A stretch of 64,000 bases of DNA from assembly GCF_024437655.1 (NCBI RefSeq), contig NZ_JANBVF010000022.1, positions 1-64,000 of the forward strand. Reading direction: 5' to 3'. Every line of letters begins with the position of its first letter. Position 1 is the stretch's first letter. The DNA is from Chitinolyticbacter albus. GTDB lineage: Bacteria; Pseudomonadota; Gammaproteobacteria; Burkholderiales; Chitinibacteraceae. The notes beneath the pieces are model-generated. The model did no database searches, was not told the origin of the DNA, and was given only the letters and a program-made list of their open reading frames with translations. Of the stretch, positions 10,034-18,468 are shown piece after piece. Position numbers and translations under genes: made by a program.

Positions 10034-10540
10034 TTACGATGCCTGCGGCGCCAGAACCAGCGGTTCCAGGCTGTCGAGTTTCCATACGCCAGTCAAGCGC
10101 CATTGCCCTGCGCCGTCGGCCAGCTCGATGCGCCAGCGCGGCTGGTTCAGGGCATGGGGCAGGGTGGCGGTATAGAGCCGGTTGCTTTCGCGCTTGAGCA
10201 CGACGGTCTGGTCAAGGCCGGCGCGGGTGGGGTGCAGCAGCTTCAACGTCAGTGCACCTTCGACCGGGTGGACGAAGACCAGGCGCAGCGTGCGGCCGTC
10301 CTCGGCCAGCAATACCTGGGCCGATATACCCAGCGTGGCGGCCCTGCGGTCGCGATCGAGCAGCGTGTTGATCGCCTGGCCTTCCTTGTAATAGTCGTCG
10401 CTGACGAGCCCGTCGAAGGAGCTGCTGGCGAGGATGATCATGGCGATGCCGCCGACGACAGATAGCGCCGGGATGGCAATCAGGAACCAGGGCCAGAATT
10501 GCTTGTACCAGGGCAGGGTGGGGACAGTGGTGGCGTGCAT
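10034..10540 (-). CDS. fixH: FixH/CcoH family cbb3 oxidase assembly protein
   Basis: Single-span inner-membrane protein (168 residues) needed for cbb3 oxidase assembly and stability. A cytoplasmic head WYKQFWPWF precedes one transmembrane helix (about 16-38), followed by the diagnostic DDYYKEGQAIN segment and a periplasmic beta-rich domain. It is the last gene of the ccoNOQP-ccoG-fixH run, 57 bases after ccoG. No separate promoter is evident. The family name rests on the DDYYKEG motif and on context. Confidence 0.9.
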   Translation of the reverse strand: MHATTVPTLPWYKQFWPWFLIAIPALSVVGGIAMIILASSSFDGLVSDDYYKEGQAINTLLDRDRRAATLGISAQVLLAEDGRTLRLVFVHPVEGALTLKLLHPTRAGLDQTVVLKRESNRLYTATLPHALNQPRWRIELADGAGQWRLTGVWKLDSLEPLVLAPQAS

Positions 10541-10597
10541 CTTGTTCTATTGCTGTAAGGGGTTCTATCGATGTACAGGGCGTATGGCGGACTGACC

Positions 10598-12040
10598 TCA
10601 GCGATTGAGGAAGGTTGCCTTTTCACGGGTATTGATCTTGGGCGCATCGTCGGCGCTCACGATGATCCGGATCTCGCGGGCGCCCTTGGGGGCGTTTTCC
10701 GGTGGCACCTGCAGCTTGACGGTCACGTCGACGATGCCGGTCGATTCGACCAGTACCCGGTTGTCGTTCTCGGCCAGTACGCGCATGCCGGGCAGCCCTT
10801 CGGCTTCGATCACGAACACGTGCGCGTTTTCATCGGCGTTTTCGATCTGCACGCGGTAGCTGTTCTCGACCCAGCCTTCGTCGGTTTCGCGCACCAGCGC
10901 CACGCGGTCGCGCGAGATATTCACCTTGAGCGGCTGGCGCAGCCAGAGCGAGACGGCGGTGATGGCGAACACGATGCTCAGCAACACGGCATACATCACC
11001 ACGCGCGGGCGCTTGAGGCGTTGCCAGAAGCTGCCTTCGGGCACCTTGTGCTCCAGCACGTTCTGCGTGGTGTAGCGGATCAGGCCGCGCGGGTACTGCA
11101 TCTTGTCCATGATCTCGTCACAGGCGTCGATACAGGCGGTACAGCCTATGCATTCGTATTGCAGGCCTTCGCGGATGTCGATGCCGACCGGGCACACCTG
11201 CACGCACATCTTGCAGTCGATGCAATCGCCCTTGCCGTCGGCCTTGTAGTCGCTGCCGCGTTTGCGTGGACCGCGCGGCTCGCCGCGTTCGGCGTCGTAG
11301 CTGACGATCAGCGTGTCCGCGTCGAACATCACGCTCTGGAAGCGGGCGTAGGGGCACATGTATTTGCACACCTGCTCGCGCAGCCAGCCGGCGTTGCCAT
11401 AGGTGGCAAAGCCATAGAACAGGACCCAGAACGTCTCCCACGGGCCAAGGCCGAAGCTGATCAGCGATTGCCACAGCTCCTTGATCGGCGTGAAGTAGCC
11501 GACGAAGGTGAAACCGGTCCACAGCGAGAACACGATCCAGACCGTGTGCTTGATGGCCTTGAGCCGGATCTTGCGCGCGTCGTTAGGGCCGTTGTCGAGC
11601 TTGATCCGCTGCATGCGATCTCCCTCGATCCACTTCTCGGTCCACAAAAACATCTGCGTGTAGACGGTCTGCGGACAGGCGTAACCACACCAGAGCCGCC
11701 CGCCTATGGTGGTCCAGGCAAAGAGGCCGAAGGCGCACAGGATCAGGAGCGCAGTGAGGTAGATGAAATCCTGCGGCAGGAAGATCAGGCCGAAGATGTA
11801 GAACTTGCGCTCGGCCATGTTGAACAGCAGCGCCTGCCGTTCATTGATGGTGACCCAGGGCACGCCGTAGAAGAAGAGCTGCGTGGCGAAGACGAAGAAG
11901 ATGCGCCACTTGTTCCAGAAGCCGTTGATCCAGCGCGGATAGAGCTTCTTGTGCTTGGCGTAGAGCTTGACCTCCTCGTACTCGCCATCATCCTTCACCT
12001 GGACGACGGTGACCGGAATCTCCTGCAGCTTCTTGCTCAT
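10598..12040 (-). CDS. ccoG: Cytochrome c oxidase accessory protein CcoG (RdxA/FixG)
   Basis: Membrane ferredoxin-like protein of cbb3 oxidase assembly; in characterised bacteria CcoG acts as a cupric reductase supplying Cu(I). It is 480 residues with several transmembrane helices in the first 220. Cys pairs CGYACP (about 118-123) and CKYMCP (225-230) precede a two-cluster ferredoxin segment CIDCKMC...CP and CIGCTAC...C (about 273-307). A C-terminal Ig-like domain follows. The start is placed at MSKKL (12040) because AAGGA lies about 7 bases upstream; a start five codons earlier is possible but has no ribosome site. Confidence 0.95.
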   Translation of the reverse strand: MSKKLQEIPVTVVQVKDDGEYEEVKLYAKHKKLYPRWINGFWNKWRIFFVFATQLFFYGVPWVTINERQALLFNMAERKFYIFGLIFLPQDFIYLTALLILCAFGLFAWTTIGGRLWCGYACPQTVYTQMFLWTEKWIEGDRMQRIKLDNGPNDARKIRLKAIKHTVWIVFSLWTGFTFVGYFTPIKELWQSLISFGLGPWETFWVLFYGFATYGNAGWLREQVCKYMCPYARFQSVMFDADTLIVSYDAERGEPRGPRKRGSDYKADGKGDCIDCKMCVQVCPVGIDIREGLQYECIGCTACIDACDEIMDKMQYPRGLIRYTTQNVLEHKVPEGSFWQRLKRPRVVMYAVLLSIVFAITAVSLWLRQPLKVNISRDRVALVRETDEGWVENSYRVQIENADENAHVFVIEAEGLPGMRVLAENDNRVLVESTGIVDVTVKLQVPPENAPKGAREIRIIVSADDAPKINTREKATFLNR

Positions 12041-12143
12041 GGGCATTTCCTTCAAAGTGCTGTTGCCAGCGTGCCCGGGGTGGGGACGCGCTGACAGCAG
12101 CGTTCTGAAGCATCCTTCCAGTTCGGAAGACGATCCAGAAGCG

Positions 12144-12172
12144 GCAACGGGCGGGAAGACCCCGCCCGTTGC
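12144..12172. repeat. Perfect 12-bp stem-loop between ccoP and ccoG
   Basis: GCAACGGGCGGG pairs perfectly with CCCGCCCGTTGC across a 5-base loop, 25 bases after the ccoP stop. There is no T-run on either strand, so it is not a standard terminator. In the transcript it could act as a 3' stability or processing element separating ccoNOQP from ccoG-fixH. Confidence 0.55.
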
Positions 12173-12197
12173 GCATCACAGCGGGTACTGGCGGGCC

Positions 12198-13118
12198 TTA
12201 CTGCTTGGCCGCAGCCTGGTTCTGCGACAGCCCGTAGACATAGGCAGCGAGCAGATGGACCTTGTCGTCGCCGAGGAAGGCCTGCCAGGGCGGCATCACG
12301 TTGTCGCGGCCGTTGGTAATGGTTTCGATGATGGTGGCTTCGGAGGCGCCGTACAGCCAGACGTTGTCGGTCAGGTTCGGCGCACCGATTGCCTGGCTGC
12401 CCTTGCCATCGGCCTGGTGACAGGCCACGCACACTTGCTTGAAGGTGGCCTCGCCGCGGGCCGCGCGCAATTCGTTGGTCGGACGACCGGACAGCTTGAG
12501 CACGTAGTTGGCGACATCCTTGACCTTTTCCTCGCCGAAGGCGGCGCCGAAGGCCGGCATCTGGCCGTGGCGACCCTGGTTCAGCGTCTCGACGATCTTC
12601 TCCGGCGTGCCGCCGTGCAGCCAGTCATTGTCGGTCAGGTTCGGAAAGCCCTTGGCACCCTGGGCATCAATGCCGTGGCACTGGATGCAATAGGTGTTGA
12701 ACAGGCTCTGGCCCAGCCCGCGCGCGTTTGCATCCTTGGCCACCTGCGCCACCGGCATCGCCTTGTACTTGGCGAAGATCTCGCCGTACTTGGTATCGGC
12801 CTTCTGGACCTCAGCCTGGTGCTGGCCCTCTTGCGACCAGCCCCAGACGTTGCCGACGACGACGAGGCCTGGATAGAACACCAGATAGGCGAACGAGAAC
12901 ACGATGGTGCCGTAAAAGAGGGCGACCCACCAACCCGGCAGCGGGTTGCTGTATTCCTCGAGATCGCCGTCCCAGACGTGGCCGGTGACGTCGGCTTTTT
13001 CGCCTTTCTTCAGCTTCATCGTGCTCTGGCTCTTCACCAGATAGCCCAGCCACAACAGCCCCGCGATGGAGACGATGGCGATGAAGATGCCCCAGAAACC
13101 GCTAGTGAAATCCGTCAT
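12198..13118 (-). CDS. ccoP: cbb3 cytochrome c oxidase subunit III (dihaem CcoP)
   Basis: Dihaem c-type electron-entry subunit of the high-affinity cbb3 oxidase. It is 306 residues. Two N-terminal transmembrane segments lie at about 8-28 and 63-84. Haem motif CIQCH is at about 144-148 and CVACH at 230-234, with candidate Met axial ligands in GQMPAF and NVMPPW. Ends QNQAAAKQ. The start MTDFTSGFW is typical of the family. It sits 20 bases downstream of ccoQ in one operon. Confidence 0.97.
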   Translation of the reverse strand: MTDFTSGFWGIFIAIVSIAGLLWLGYLVKSQSTMKLKKGEKADVTGHVWDGDLEEYSNPLPGWWVALFYGTIVFSFAYLVFYPGLVVVGNVWGWSQEGQHQAEVQKADTKYGEIFAKYKAMPVAQVAKDANARGLGQSLFNTYCIQCHGIDAQGAKGFPNLTDNDWLHGGTPEKIVETLNQGRHGQMPAFGAAFGEEKVKDVANYVLKLSGRPTNELRAARGEATFKQVCVACHQADGKGSQAIGAPNLTDNVWLYGASEATIIETITNGRDNVMPPWQAFLGDDKVHLLAAYVYGLSQNQAAAKQ

Positions 13119-13139
13119 TTTTTCTCAACTCCGCTGGGG

Positions 13140-13319
13140 TCAGGACTGCTTGTCGCCTGGATGCGATTCGGGTTCGTCGTCGTCGCCCAGAAACGGCAGC
13201 TGGGCCGCTTCATCCATGTCTGCCTTGTTGTGGCGGCTGTAGGCCCAGAAGCACACCCCCACGAAGAAGGCGAAGCACACGACGGTGAACAGGATCCGGA
13301 TCAGGTTTTGCCAGTCCAT
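13140..13319 (-). CDS. ccoQ: cbb3 oxidase small subunit CcoQ
   Basis: Small 59-residue membrane peptide, read directly from the sequence. It starts MDWQNLIRILFTVV, has one transmembrane helix (about 7-27) ending FWAYSRHNKADMDEAA, and has an acidic tail DDDEPES. Length, the YSRHNK junction and the position between ccoO and ccoP identify it as CcoQ, the subunit that stabilises CcoP in the complex. It begins 6 bases after the ccoO stop. Confidence 0.93.
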   Translation of the reverse strand: MDWQNLIRILFTVVCFAFFVGVCFWAYSRHNKADMDEAAQLPFLGDDDEPESHPGDKQS

Positions 13320-13325
13320 GCCCGA

Positions 13326-13940
13326 TTACCTTTTGTTCTTCAGTGCAAGGCCCAGGCCCTGCAGGTAGGCGATGATGGCGTCCATCTCGGTCTTGCCCTC
13401 GACCGCAGCCGCGGCACCGGCGATTTCGGCGTCGGTATACGGCACGCCCAGCTTGCGCAACGCGGCCATATGAGCCGGCATGGCCTCGGCATCGACCTTG
13501 TTGGCGGCAAGCCAGGGGAACGGCGGCATGATGGATTCGGGAACCACGTCCTGCGGCCGGGTCATGTGGGCGCGGTGCCACTCGTCCGAGTAGCGGCCAC
13601 CGACACGGGCCAGATCCGGGCCGGTACGCTTGGAGCCCCACTGGAACGGACGGTCATAGACCGATTCGCCGGCCACCGAGTAGTGACCATAGCGCTCGGT
13701 CTCGGCGCGGAACGGCCGGATCATCTGCGAGTGGCAGGTGTAACAGCCTTCGCGCACATAGATGTCGCGCCCGGCCAGTTGCAGCGCGGTGTACGGCTTG
13801 ACGCCCTCGATGGGTTGGGTCACCGATTTCTGGAACATCAGTGGCAGGATTTCGACGAACATGGCCACGCTGACGACGAGCACCGTCAGCACGATCAGCC
13901 AGCCCACCTTTTCTTCGATCAGAGTCTGTAACTTGTTCAT
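13326..13940 (-). CDS. ccoO: cbb3 cytochrome c oxidase subunit II (monohaem CcoO)
   Basis: Membrane-anchored monohaem cytochrome c subunit of cbb3 oxidase, 204 residues. One N-terminal transmembrane anchor lies at about 12-35. The haem c motif CYTCH is at about 66-70, followed by the conserved SQMIRPF stretch. Met ligand candidates lie in ESIMPPFPW. The C-terminus [12 protein letters not shown] is diagnostic. It lies between ccoN and ccoQ with short spacers. Confidence 0.97.
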   Translation of the reverse strand: MNKLQTLIEEKVGWLIVLTVLVVSVAMFVEILPLMFQKSVTQPIEGVKPYTALQLAGRDIYVREGCYTCHSQMIRPFRAETERYGHYSVAGESVYDRPFQWGSKRTGPDLARVGGRYSDEWHRAHMTRPQDVVPESIMPPFPWLAANKVDAEAMPAHMAALRKLGVPYTDAEIAGAAAAVEGKTEMDAIIAYLQGLGLALKNKR

Positions 13941-13961
13941 TTTTCTATGCGTTCCGTGACA

Positions 13962-15383
13962 TCAGGCGTGGGCGTGGACGACCGGGATCTGGGCGTCGAC
14001 CGGGCGACCGACCGTCGCCGTGCGCAGCACGTTGTAAAGCATCATCACCATGCCCGCCAGGAACATCGCGCCACCGAGGAAACGCACGAAGTAGTACGGG
14101 TGGGTGGCCTTAACCGCGTCGATGAAGGCGTAGGTCAGCGTGCCGTCCGGGTTGACCGCGCGCCACATCAGGCCCTGGGTCACGCCGGCGATCCACATCG
14201 AGGCGATGTAGAGGACGGTGCCGATGGTGGCGACCCAGAAGTGGGTTTCGATCAGCTTGACCGAATACATCTGCTCGCGACCGAACAGGCGCGGTACCAA
14301 GTAGTAGATCGAGCCGATGGTGATCATTGCCACCCAGCCCAGCGCGCCCGAGTGCACGTGGCCGATGGTCCAGTCGGTGTAGTGCGACAGCGCGTTCACC
14401 GTCTTGATCGCCATCATCGGGCCTTCGAAGGTCGACATGCCGTAGAACGACAGCGCGGTGACGAGGAACTTCAGGATCGGATCGGTGCGCAGCTTATGCC
14501 AGGCGCCCGACAGCGTCATGATGCCGTTGATCATGCCGCCCCATGACGGTGCCAAGAGCACCAGCGAGAACACCATGCCCAGCGACTGGGTCCAGTCCGG
14601 CAGCGCGGTGTAGTGCAGATGGTGCGGGCCGGCCCACATATAGGTGAAGATCAGCGCCCAGAAGTGCACCACCGAAAGGCGATACGAATAGACCGGACGG
14701 CCAGCCTGCTTGGGCACGAAGTAATACATCATGCCGAGGAAGCCCGCGGTCAGGAAGAAGCCCACGGCGTTGTGACCGTACCACCACTGCACCATGGCAT
14801 CGACGGTGCCGGCGTAGGCCGAATACGACTTCAGTGCGCCAGCCGGCATCGCCATACTGTTGACGATGTGCAGCAGCGCCACGGCGAGGATGAAGCCGCC
14901 ATAGAACCAGTTGGCCACGTAGATATGCTTGACGCGGCGCTTGGCGATGGTGCCGAAGAACACCACGGCGTAGGCCACCCACACCAGCGTGATCAGGATG
15001 TCGATCGGCCATTCGAGCTCGGCGTATTCCTTGCCGCTGGTGTAGCCCAACGGCAGGGTGACGGCGGCGAGCACGATCACCGCCTGCCAGCCCCAGAACA
15101 CGAAGGAAGCCAGACCATCGGAGATCAGCCTCACGTTACAGGTGCGTTGCACCACGTACAGCGAGGTGGCCATCAGGCCGCAGCCGCCGAAGGCAAAGAT
15201 CACCGCATTGGTGTGCAGTGGGCGCAGGCGGCCGAAGTGAAACCAGGGGCCGACGTTCAGCTCTGGCCAGACCATCTGGGCGGCGATCACCACCCCGACC
15301 AGCATGCCGACAATGCCCCAGACCACAGTCATGATGGCGAATTGCCGTACCACTTTGTAATTGTATGTGGCTTGGTTTTCCAT
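13962..15383 (-). CDS. ccoN: cbb3 cytochrome c oxidase catalytic subunit I
   Basis: Haem-copper oxidase core subunit that reduces O2 at the haem b3-CuB centre and pumps protons. It is 473 residues with about twelve transmembrane segments. Recognisable blocks are [17 protein letters not shown] (a low-spin haem His), [18 protein letters not shown] (CuB His and Tyr region), [15 protein letters not shown] (CuB His pair) and HVHSGALGW (haem ligands). First gene of the ccoNOQP operon; the 213-base gap upstream holds an FNR box and a matching -10 element. Confidence 0.98.
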   Translation of the reverse strand: MENQATYNYKVVRQFAIMTVVWGIVGMLVGVVIAAQMVWPELNVGPWFHFGRLRPLHTNAVIFAFGGCGLMATSLYVVQRTCNVRLISDGLASFVFWGWQAVIVLAAVTLPLGYTSGKEYAELEWPIDILITLVWVAYAVVFFGTIAKRRVKHIYVANWFYGGFILAVALLHIVNSMAMPAGALKSYSAYAGTVDAMVQWWYGHNAVGFFLTAGFLGMMYYFVPKQAGRPVYSYRLSVVHFWALIFTYMWAGPHHLHYTALPDWTQSLGMVFSLVLLAPSWGGMINGIMTLSGAWHKLRTDPILKFLVTALSFYGMSTFEGPMMAIKTVNALSHYTDWTIGHVHSGALGWVAMITIGSIYYLVPRLFGREQMYSVKLIETHFWVATIGTVLYIASMWIAGVTQGLMWRAVNPDGTLTYAFIDAVKATHPYYFVRFLGGAMFLAGMVMMLYNVLRTATVGRPVDAQIPVVHAHA

Positions 15384-15511
15384 GTAACGCTCCGAGGAGT
15401 CTCCAAAACTAGAATGGGTAAGGCTGGATGCGGGCGGTGAGCTTGAAAAAAACGACCCCTGGCGCGGGGCAGACTTCCGCCATCATGTGCGTATGTAAGG
15501 GTGTCGTGCGG

Positions 15512-15517
15512 ACTATA
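15512..15517 (-). promoter_or_regulatory. Predicted -10 element of the ccoN promoter
   Basis: TATAGT on the minus strand. If the FNR box centre (15547.5) is at -41.5, the start site falls near 15506 and this hexamer occupies about -11 to -6, the geometry of a class II FNR promoter. The fit supports the assignment; no experiment is implied. Confidence 0.6.
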
Positions 15518-15540
15518 GCCAAGTGGCATGGTCCGCACCC

Positions 15541-15554
15541 TTGATCGGGATCAA
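15541..15554 (-). promoter_or_regulatory. FNR/ANR box upstream of ccoN
   Basis: TTGATCGGGATCAA, a perfect TTGAT-N4-ATCAA dyad, lies 158 bases upstream of ccoN and just after the ccoS stop. This is the consensus site for the oxygen sensor FNR, known to activate cbb3 oxidase operons under low oxygen. With the -10 element it predicts micro-oxic induction of ccoNOQP-ccoG-fixH. Confidence 0.85.
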
Positions 15555-15596
15555 GGCATGCGACGATCGGCGCGCATTTTACGCGTAAGCGAGTTT

Positions 15597-15788
15597 CTAG
15601 TCTCGCGTTTTTTGCTCGGAAGCCTCATTTTCATTGGCTTTGCGCGGCATGTCGTCGTCATGGAAAATGCGGTGTGCCGGGCCTTCCAGATCGTCGAGTT
15701 GGCCGCTGCGGATCGTCCACCAGAATGCGGCGCCTATGCCCAGCGCGATCAGCACCGACAGCGGGATCAACAGATAAAGGCTTTCCAT
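15597..15788 (-). CDS. ccoS: cbb3 oxidase maturation protein CcoS
   Basis: Small membrane protein (63 residues) required for cofactor insertion into the cbb3 core. It starts MESLYLLIPLSVLIALGIGAAF with one transmembrane helix, then the conserved FWWTIRSGQLDDLEGPAHRI segment and a charged tail DDDMPRKANENE. ATG 15788 is chosen because AAGGAG lies 5 bases upstream; a GTG one codon earlier is closer to it. The start shares one base with the ccoI stop, so translation is probably coupled. Confidence 0.95.
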   Translation of the reverse strand: MESLYLLIPLSVLIALGIGAAFWWTIRSGQLDDLEGPAHRIFHDDDMPRKANENEASEQKTRD

Positions 15789-18199
15789 CACGACTCCTTA
15801 CGGGTCAGGCGCAGTGCATTGCCGACCACGATCAGCGAGCTTGCCGCCATGCCCAGGCTGGCGAGCCAAGGGGTCACGATGCCAGCCACGGCCAGCGGCA
15901 GTGCTATCACGTTGTAGCCCAGCGCCCAGGCCAGGTTCTGGCGCACGATGGATCGCGTGCGCTGGGCGGTATCGAGCGTGGTGGGCAGTTCGGTCAGGCG
16001 GTTGTCGAACAGCACGGCGTCGCCCGCCGCCTGCGCCACGTCGGCCGCGGCCCCCATGGCGATCGAAACGTCGGCCCCGGCGAGGACGGGCGCGTCGTTC
16101 ACGCCATCACCCACCATCAGCACGCGCCGTCCCTGCGCCTGCAGCGCCTTCAGATAGGCCAGTTTGTCTTCGGGGCTGGCGCCGGCCGCGACATGGGCTA
16201 TGCCGAGTGCTTGCGCGATCGCCTGTGCTGCAGCAGCGTGGTCGCCGCTCAGCAGATGCAGCACCAGCCCACGTGCGCGCAACGCTGCGACCATGGCCGA
16301 TGCATCGGGCCGCAGCGTGTCGGCCAGCGTGAACACGGCGAGAATACCCGCGTGGTCGGCCAATACCACGGGTGTGCCATCAACGTTGATATCTAGGGCA
16401 TGGCCGAATTGCCCGGCCACGAAAGCGGGCGAGCCGATCGCGTATACCGTGCCGGCGACCTGACCGGTGAGCCCGCCGCCGGGATGATTGCGGACATCGA
16501 GCGCGCTCAGTGTGGTTTCAGTGTGCAGCGCTCTGGCCAGCGGATGCTCGGAGGCGGACTCCAGGGCGGCGGCGAGTGCGCGCGCTTGGGCTTCGCTGCC
16601 TTTACGCACGTCGATGCGCACGAGCTGCGGGCTACCCAGCGTCAGCGTGCCGGTCTTGTCGAATACCACATCGCTGACATCGGAGAGCGCATCGAGCGCA
16701 TGGCCGCGCGTCACCAGTACACCGCGCCGCGCCAGCATGCCGGTGGCCGCGGTCAGCGCCGCGGGCGTGGCAAGCGACAGCGCGCAAGGGCAGGAAATCA
16801 CCAGCACTGCCACGGCGATGGGTAGCGCATGGCTGGGGTCGTGGCTGTGCCAGTACCAGTAAGCTGCTGCGGCTACGATCAGCAGCGCAAAGACAAACCA
16901 GCCGGCGACCCGGTCTGCCAGCTGCGCGACCTGTGGTTTTTCCGCCAGGGCGCGATCGAGCAGGCGCACGATGCCGGCGAGCCGGGTCGCTTCGCCCACT
17001 TCAACCACCTGCACGACCAGGGGAGAACTGCGATTGACGGTGCCGCCGGTGACGGGGTCTGCTGGCGCCTTGGCGACGGGTCGGCTCTCGCCGGTGAGCA
17101 ACGCTTCGTCAACGTCGGAGGCGCCGTCGAGCACGCGGCCGTCGGCCGGGATCGTCTCGCCCGCTTTCACCAGCAAGACGTCGCCAGGGACGAGGCTTGC
17201 CACGGTGGCTTCGTGCGCGCTGCGCTCGGGCCAGTTGACCAACTTGTGGGCAAAGGCCGGGATCAGCTTCACCAAGCCTTCGAGCGCCGCGCCGGCCTTT
17301 TGCCGCGCCCGCGTTTCCAGGTAGCGGCCCGCCAGTAGCAGGAACACGAACATCGAGACCGAATCGAAATAGACCTCGCCGTGGTCGGCGACGAGGGCGT
17401 AGACGCTGGCGAAGAACGCCGTCAGCACGCCGATGCTGACCGGCAGATCCATGCCGGCGCGGCCACGCTTCAGATCGCGCCAGCTCGATTGATAAAACGG
17501 CCAGCTCGAATACAGCACGACAGGCAACGTCAGCAGGCCGCTGGCCCAGTGCATCAGGTTCAGCCACACGCCGTCGATCTCGCCGGGGCGCGAGGTATAG
17601 ATCGGCACCACGAACATCATCACTTGCATCATCGACAGCCCCGCAACCCACAGCCGGAACAGCGCGGCCTTGCGCTGCTTTTCGGCGGCGGCCTCGCGCC
17701 GGGCGGTGTCGTAGGGCTCTGCGCGATAGCCGATGGCGGCGACGGCTTCCAGGATGGCGGAAAGACTGGTGCGCGTCGTATCCCAGCGCACGCGGGCGCG
17801 ATGCGTGCTGTAGTTGATCGCCACCTCCAGCACGCCGGGCACGCGGGCGATCTGGCGCTCGTTCAGCCAGACACAGGCCGCGCAGACGATGCCTTCGACC
17901 AGCAGCGCGGCTTCCCGCGTCTCGCCCTCGCCCTCGCCGTGCACGAAGCTCTGCTGCAGCGCCGGATCGTCATAGAGCCGCAACTGCTCGCGGACTTCCT
18001 CGGGCAACGGTGCGGCCCGCTCGGCCGGCTTGTCACGCTGGGTGTAGTAGTCACCCAGGCCCGCATCGATGATGCTCTGGGCGACTGCCTGGCAGCCGGC
18101 GCAGCAGGCAGCTTGCTCGGTATCGCGGTAGAGGATGGCAAGGACGGGGCCGGATGGAACCGGTTCGCCGCAATGAAAGCAGACAGGCGCTGAGGGCAT
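15788..18199 (-). CDS. ccoI: Copper-translocating P1B-ATPase CcoI (FixI)
   Basis: Heavy-metal P-type ATPase supplying copper for cbb3 oxidase, 803 residues. The N-terminal Cys-rich zone includes CFHCGE (7-12) and CCAGCQ (32-37), then an HMA domain with CAAC at about 106-109. Eight transmembrane segments follow, with the TGES actuator motif, the CPC metal site in SCPCALSLATPAAL, the phosphorylation motif DKTGTLT and the hinge GDGVNDAPVL. MPSAPVCFHC at 18199 is preferred over the longer frame, whose 40 extra residues look non-coding. First gene of the cco locus. Confidence 0.95.
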   Translation of the reverse strand: MPSAPVCFHCGEPVPSGPVLAILYRDTEQAACCAGCQAVAQSIIDAGLGDYYTQRDKPAERAAPLPEEVREQLRLYDDPALQQSFVHGEGEGETREAALLVEGIVCAACVWLNERQIARVPGVLEVAINYSTHRARVRWDTTRTSLSAILEAVAAIGYRAEPYDTARREAAAEKQRKAALFRLWVAGLSMMQVMMFVVPIYTSRPGEIDGVWLNLMHWASGLLTLPVVLYSSWPFYQSSWRDLKRGRAGMDLPVSIGVLTAFFASVYALVADHGEVYFDSVSMFVFLLLAGRYLETRARQKAGAALEGLVKLIPAFAHKLVNWPERSAHEATVASLVPGDVLLVKAGETIPADGRVLDGASDVDEALLTGESRPVAKAPADPVTGGTVNRSSPLVVQVVEVGEATRLAGIVRLLDRALAEKPQVAQLADRVAGWFVFALLIVAAAAYWYWHSHDPSHALPIAVAVLVISCPCALSLATPAALTAATGMLARRGVLVTRGHALDALSDVSDVVFDKTGTLTLGSPQLVRIDVRKGSEAQARALAAALESASEHPLARALHTETTLSALDVRNHPGGGLTGQVAGTVYAIGSPAFVAGQFGHALDINVDGTPVVLADHAGILAVFTLADTLRPDASAMVAALRARGLVLHLLSGDHAAAAQAIAQALGIAHVAAGASPEDKLAYLKALQAQGRRVLMVGDGVNDAPVLAGADVSIAMGAAADVAQAAGDAVLFDNRLTELPTTLDTAQRTRSIVRQNLAWALGYNVIALPLAVAGIVTPWLASLGMAASSLIVVGNALRLTRKES

Positions 18200-18400
18200 G
18201 GTGGCGATTTTACCGCGAGCGCGGCCCCATGGTGGGGCCGATGCCGCAACACCCCGGTTTACGCGAATTCCGCAATTGACCGGCTGCCGCCTGTCGGTGG
18301 CACTGCGAGTCAGCCCCACTGGCTTGCCGGTGTCGTATGTGGGCTCAGCACAACGTCATTGCTGATTTTCGCAGGCTGGGGCTTGCGATCTAAGCGGTAC

Positions 18401-18431
18401 GTTTTGATAATTAGCGAATTCTTATTAAAAC
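18401..18431. promoter_or_regulatory. AT-rich imperfect inverted repeat upstream of the HD-GYP gene
   Basis: GTTTTGATAA and TTATTAAAAC pair at 9 of 10 positions across 11 bases, in an AT-rich patch 38 bases before the HD-GYP start. It could be an operator or overlap the promoter of that gene. No regulator is identified. Confidence 0.35.
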
Positions 18432-18468
18432 GGCGGCCCTTTGTCCAAAGGATCGCGGGAGGAAGAGG

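Noticed and set aside
10571-13931. Long plus-strand open frames (507 and 654 codons) opposite the cco genes
   Set aside because: His/Gly/Asp-rich translations typical of antisense to GC-rich genes; the minus strand encodes well-known cbb3 proteins.
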